A DNA stretch of 60,322 nt from an uncultured Pseudomonadota bacterium (GTDB lineage Bacteria; Myxococcota_A; Bradymonadia; Bradymonadales; GCA-2716585): positions 1 through 60,322 of the forward strand of contig CAKZKQ010000734.1 of the NCBI GenBank assembly GCA_937123825.1. Reading direction: 5' to 3'. Position numbers and translations under genes: made by a program. A model generated the notes under the pieces. The model made no database searches, was not told where the DNA came from, and saw only the letters and a list, made by a program, of their open reading frames with translations. Positions 58,095 through 60,322 of the stretch are shown here, in pieces; position 1 is the first letter of the stretch; every line of letters starts with the position of its first letter.

Positions 58095-58981
58095 AGATAG
58101 CGCTCCACGTTGCCCATCAACTGCTTGACGTAGCCGCCTCCAAAGAGGTTGACGTGCACCAGCAGGGGATAGACGTTGTAGAGCGCTCTTCGTGTTTCGT
58201 GGCCGGGTTCAAGCGGCCAACTCTCCCGGTACGCGTCGTAGAAAGACCTGGGAAAGCCCCCAAAGAGTTCGGTGAAGGCCAACTCCATCTCCCGGTGTCC
58301 GTGGTAGACCGCCGGGTCGATGATGACCGGCTGCCCCTGGGCGCCGATCATGTAATTGCCGCTCCACAAGTCGCCGTGAAGCAGGGACGCCCCCGGGTCT
58401 TCGGGGATAAGCTCGCCCAGCCGCGCCAGCAGCGCATCGAGTTTGTCGAGGTGCTTGGTGCGCAGGCGGCCTGTGCGTGCGGCGAGGTCGCGTTGGGGCA
58501 TGAGGCGCTCTTGTTTGAAAAACTCCAGCCATGTCCCGGTCCAGGTGTTGGATTGGGTCAGTGTGCCGATGTAGTTGTTGTCCTCAAGTCCGTACCGCTC
58601 GGCGCACTGACGGTGCATTGTCGCCAGCGCCCGGCCAAAGCTGCGCCCAAAGCCCTCCCGGTCAAAGCCGGTCGTGGGCGGCGCGACGTGTTCCATGATC
58701 AAATGGGCGGGAATGGGGCCGTCGGCCTCGGCCCAGTGCAACGGTTTGGGCACGGCGATGGCCTCGGTGGACCGCAGCAACTCCAGCCCCCGCGCCTCCA
58801 ATTCAAAAAGCCTCGCCGGAGCGTCGTGATTCCATTTCAAAAAGAGGCGCTGGCCGTCGACTTTGATGACGGCGCCCTGGTTGATGCAACCCCCGCTGGC
58901 GCCAGCGGCCTGGGCTTTGGGGCGAGCGCCCATGAGTTGAGTCAGGTGGTCCAGCAGAGGTTGGGGGATGGAGGCTGTCAT
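58091..58981 (-). CDS. Fructosamine-3-kinase family protein
   Basis: 296 residues. FN3K-type kinases phosphorylate fructosamines (glycated amines) for deglycation. Signatures: GGCINQGAVIKVDGQRLFLKWN (nucleotide site), the catalytic HGDLWSGNYMI, and IDPAVYHGHREMELAFTELFGGF. The ATG overlaps the stop of the upstream rppH gene (ATGA at 58978-58981). The C-terminal VERYL and stop lie at the edge of the MITE-like element, so the final residues could be element-derived. The family also includes bacterial ribulosamine/erythrulosamine kinases; the substrate is not known. Confidence 0.9.
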   Translation of the reverse strand: MTASIPQPLLDHLTQLMGARPKAQAAGASGGCINQGAVIKVDGQRLFLKWNHDAPARLFELEARGLELLRSTEAIAVPKPLHWAEADGPIPAHLIMEHVAPPTTGFDREGFGRSFGRALATMHRQCAERYGLEDNNYIGTLTQSNTWTGTWLEFFKQERLMPQRDLAARTGRLRTKHLDKLDALLARLGELIPEDPGASLLHGDLWSGNYMIGAQGQPVIIDPAVYHGHREMELAFTELFGGFPRSFYDAYRESWPLEPGHETRRALYNVYPLLVHVNLFGGGYVKQLMGNVERYL

Positions 58982-59472
58982 GGCTCCTCGTGGTCTTCCA
59001 GGCCCATGTTGATGTGTGCTTTGAGGGCTTCGAAGGTGGCCTCGACAATGGGACGCTTGACCTCCCAGTAGAGATCCACGGCCTGGCGCGGCGTCACCCA
59101 TCGCAGCGCCTGAAATTCGGGGTGTTTGTCGGCGTTGAGGTCAAAGTCGCTGTCTTGGCCGTCAAAACCCAGCACAAAGAGGGTCTGCGCCTGACCTGCA
59201 TACTTCTTGGCGATTTTGGCCTTCATGCCCTTGGGAAAGTCGTACCGGACCTCTGGCCCGTGACCAAGCACCCGGCACACGCTGCGCGGCTGTTTCAGTC
59301 CCAGCTCCTCACCCAACTCTCGCCACATCGCCTCTTCGAGCCCTTCGCCCTTGTCGACGCCCCCTTGCGGGAACTGCCATGAGCCGGGCTGGTTGATCCG
59401 CTCGGCGACCAACACGCGGCCATCGGCGCGCATCAGCACCGCGCCCACATTTGTGCGATACCCTTTGGCCAT
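58978..59472 (-). CDS. rppH: RNA 5'-pyrophosphohydrolase (Nudix)
   Basis: 164 residues from the ATG at 59472, overlapping the LETM1-like stop (TGATG). It removes pyrophosphate from the 5' end of mRNA and so starts RNase E-dependent decay. The N-terminus GYRTNVGAVLM and WQFPQGG are typical of RppH. The Nudix box is complete (GGVDKGEGLEEAMWRELGEELGL). The length fits bacterial RppH. It belongs to a three-gene overlapping operon with an LETM1-like protein and a fructosamine kinase. Confidence 0.93.
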   Translation of the reverse strand: MAKGYRTNVGAVLMRADGRVLVAERINQPGSWQFPQGGVDKGEGLEEAMWRELGEELGLKQPRSVCRVLGHGPEVRYDFPKGMKAKIAKKYAGQAQTLFVLGFDGQDSDFDLNADKHPEFQALRWVTPRQAVDLYWEVKRPIVEATFEALKAHINMGLEDHEEP

Positions 59473-60311
59473 CAAAAGACCTCGTCCTTTTCATCAAACG
59501 CCGACGGCAAGAGGCTGAACGGCAGGATTTTCATCAGCAAGGGCACCATGATGGAGCCTCCCGGGGCGATCAAGAGCGCCAGCGACGGGATGGTCTTGCA
59601 GATGTCGATGAGCTGCGCCTTGGCGCGCGCCTGCTCTTCGGGTGTGAGCTTCTCTTTGGAGGCCTTGACCATGAGCTTAAATAGGTCGCTCGTCTCGCCG
59701 ATCTCGGTGCGCAGCGCCTGGAGGTTTTCCCGGATGGTCTGCTCGATGCGCTTTTGGGCGTGGCGCCGCAGGCGCTGAAAGGCTCCGCCAGCCGAAAAAC
59801 CAGCCAGGAGCGACGGGTCGGCCTCAATGGCGGCCACCGTCTCGGCCTCCAGCGCCGCCAGCGCCGCCGAATCCAGATCAAAGGCCTTGCCCAGGTTGTC
59901 GATGTAGCGCGACTCGTCGTCGGTCTGCTCGCCGTCGATGAAGCTGGCGAAGATGACCTGCTCAAGCAAAAACCGGCGGTTGATGGGGTCGGTGATGCTC
60001 TGGCGCAGCTCGTCCATGGGCGGCAGGTCACCTTGGAGGCAGTTGGCCAGCAGGCGGCGCTCCTCGGAGTCAAAACCCGCGATGTCCATCAGGTTTTTGA
60101 TCAGCCGCTGCTCCATCGGGTCCAAAACCCCGTTGGCCCAACTCAGCGCGATGATGGCTTCGGTGAAATAGAGCTTTTGAAGCTGATTTTCACCGATGAA
60201 ACGCCCACACGTCAGCTCTCGCACGTGCCCGTGGCTGAACGTCTCCATGCCCAAACGCACCAGGAGCCGGGTGTCGCAGTAGATCAGCAGCCTGTGAAAG
60301 GGGCTGCCCAT
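59472..60311 (-). CDS. TerB/LETM1-like domain protein, possibly continuing past the window
   Basis: 279 residues visible from an ATG at 60309-60311, only 11 bp from the window edge, so the true start may lie outside; another ATG lies at 60248. The middle part (about 50-175) has a TerB-like helical bundle pattern (YFTEAIIALSWANGVLDPMEQRLIKNLMDIAGF). The C-terminus (KEKLTPEEQARAKAQLIDICKTIPSLALLIAPGGSIMVPLLMKILPF) matches LETM1-like ribosome- or membrane-associated domains. Such bacterial proteins are poorly understood. It overlaps rppH by one base. Confidence 0.75.
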   Translation of the reverse strand: MGSPFHRLLIYCDTRLLVRLGMETFSHGHVRELTCGRFIGENQLQKLYFTEAIIALSWANGVLDPMEQRLIKNLMDIAGFDSEERRLLANCLQGDLPPMDELRQSITDPINRRFLLEQVIFASFIDGEQTDDESRYIDNLGKAFDLDSAALAALEAETVAAIEADPSLLAGFSAGGAFQRLRRHAQKRIEQTIRENLQALRTEIGETSDLFKLMVKASKEKLTPEEQARAKAQLIDICKTIPSLALLIAPGGSIMVPLLMKILPFSLLPSAFDEKDEVF

Positions 60312-60322
60312 CAGCGGGTGGT

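Overview
The window is high-GC bacterial chromosome (most genes roughly 65% G+C by eye) carrying about 42 protein-coding genes and no rRNA or tRNA that I can see. The gene content points to a Myxococcota-type, Gram-negative predator/social-bacterium lineage. The clues are an AgmX/PglI-like C-terminal domain, Cys-rich lipoproteins with Asn-rich NNxPNN linkers (a style I associate with Bradymonadales), a short CdnL-type CarD, a kinase-ATPase-TPR fusion, a stand-alone fatty acyl-AMP ligase, and many lipoproteins. The lineage is an inference from gene style, not from a marker gene.

Layout. 1-5.5 kb: the tail of an AgmX-like protein, a Cys-rich lipoprotein, a small conserved-looking protein, an exported HEAT-repeat protein and tsaE. 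5.6-12.3 kb: an island of four intracellular leucine-rich-repeat (LRR) proteins sharing an N-terminal domain, plus a broken LRR gene and a 21-C homopolymer. 13.5-17.8 kb: carD/cdnL, a small internally duplicated protein, a parvulin-type PPIase lipoprotein and a Cys-rich Sel1 lipoprotein. 17.9-23.9 kb: rsh, gmk, yicC and a sugar-nucleotide epimerase, all on the minus strand. 24.3-26 kb: a small lipoprotein and an M28 peptidase. 26.2-33.2 kb, plus strand: galT, a degenerate GT5 (glycogen-synthase-like) protein, an acyl-CoA carboxylase beta subunit, an outer-membrane barrel and malQ. 34-42 kb, minus strand: a ClpB-like double AAA+ protein with an RF/PCRF-like tail, a Ser/Thr kinase-ATPase-TPR protein and an SrkA-type kinase, reading in one direction as a likely signalling/stress operon. 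42-46.7 kb: small ORFs, a degenerate histidine kinase, a PhoD-like lipoprotein and a PKD lipoprotein. 46.8-52.2 kb: an oligopeptide importer (binding protein, OppB, OppC) with unusually large extra-membrane insertions. 53-60.3 kb: a lipoprotein, a fatty acyl-AMP ligase, an unknown protein, then an overlapping operon of a LETM1-like protein, rppH and a fructosamine kinase.

Non-coding structure is the most distinctive part. Three intergenic blocks of about 0.8-0.9 kb (near 20.4, 33.2 and 52.3 kb) are long imperfect palindromes built from the same arms around a core that carries one or two copies of a roughly 78-bp unit. A second family of 110-bp elements with perfect 10-bp terminal inverted repeats occurs at 12.5 and 17.8 kb. 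A 162-bp MITE-like element abuts the fructosamine-kinase stop codon. LRR genes share near-identical blocks that indicate recent recombination.

How the genes fit together: the galT/GT5/malQ group suggests storage-glucan and hexose-phosphate metabolism. The PPIase, Sel1 and other lipoproteins serve the envelope. Rsh, SrkA, the kinase-ATPase fusion and the ClpB-like protein form a stress-response theme. No CRISPR array, prophage or complete insertion sequence was seen.
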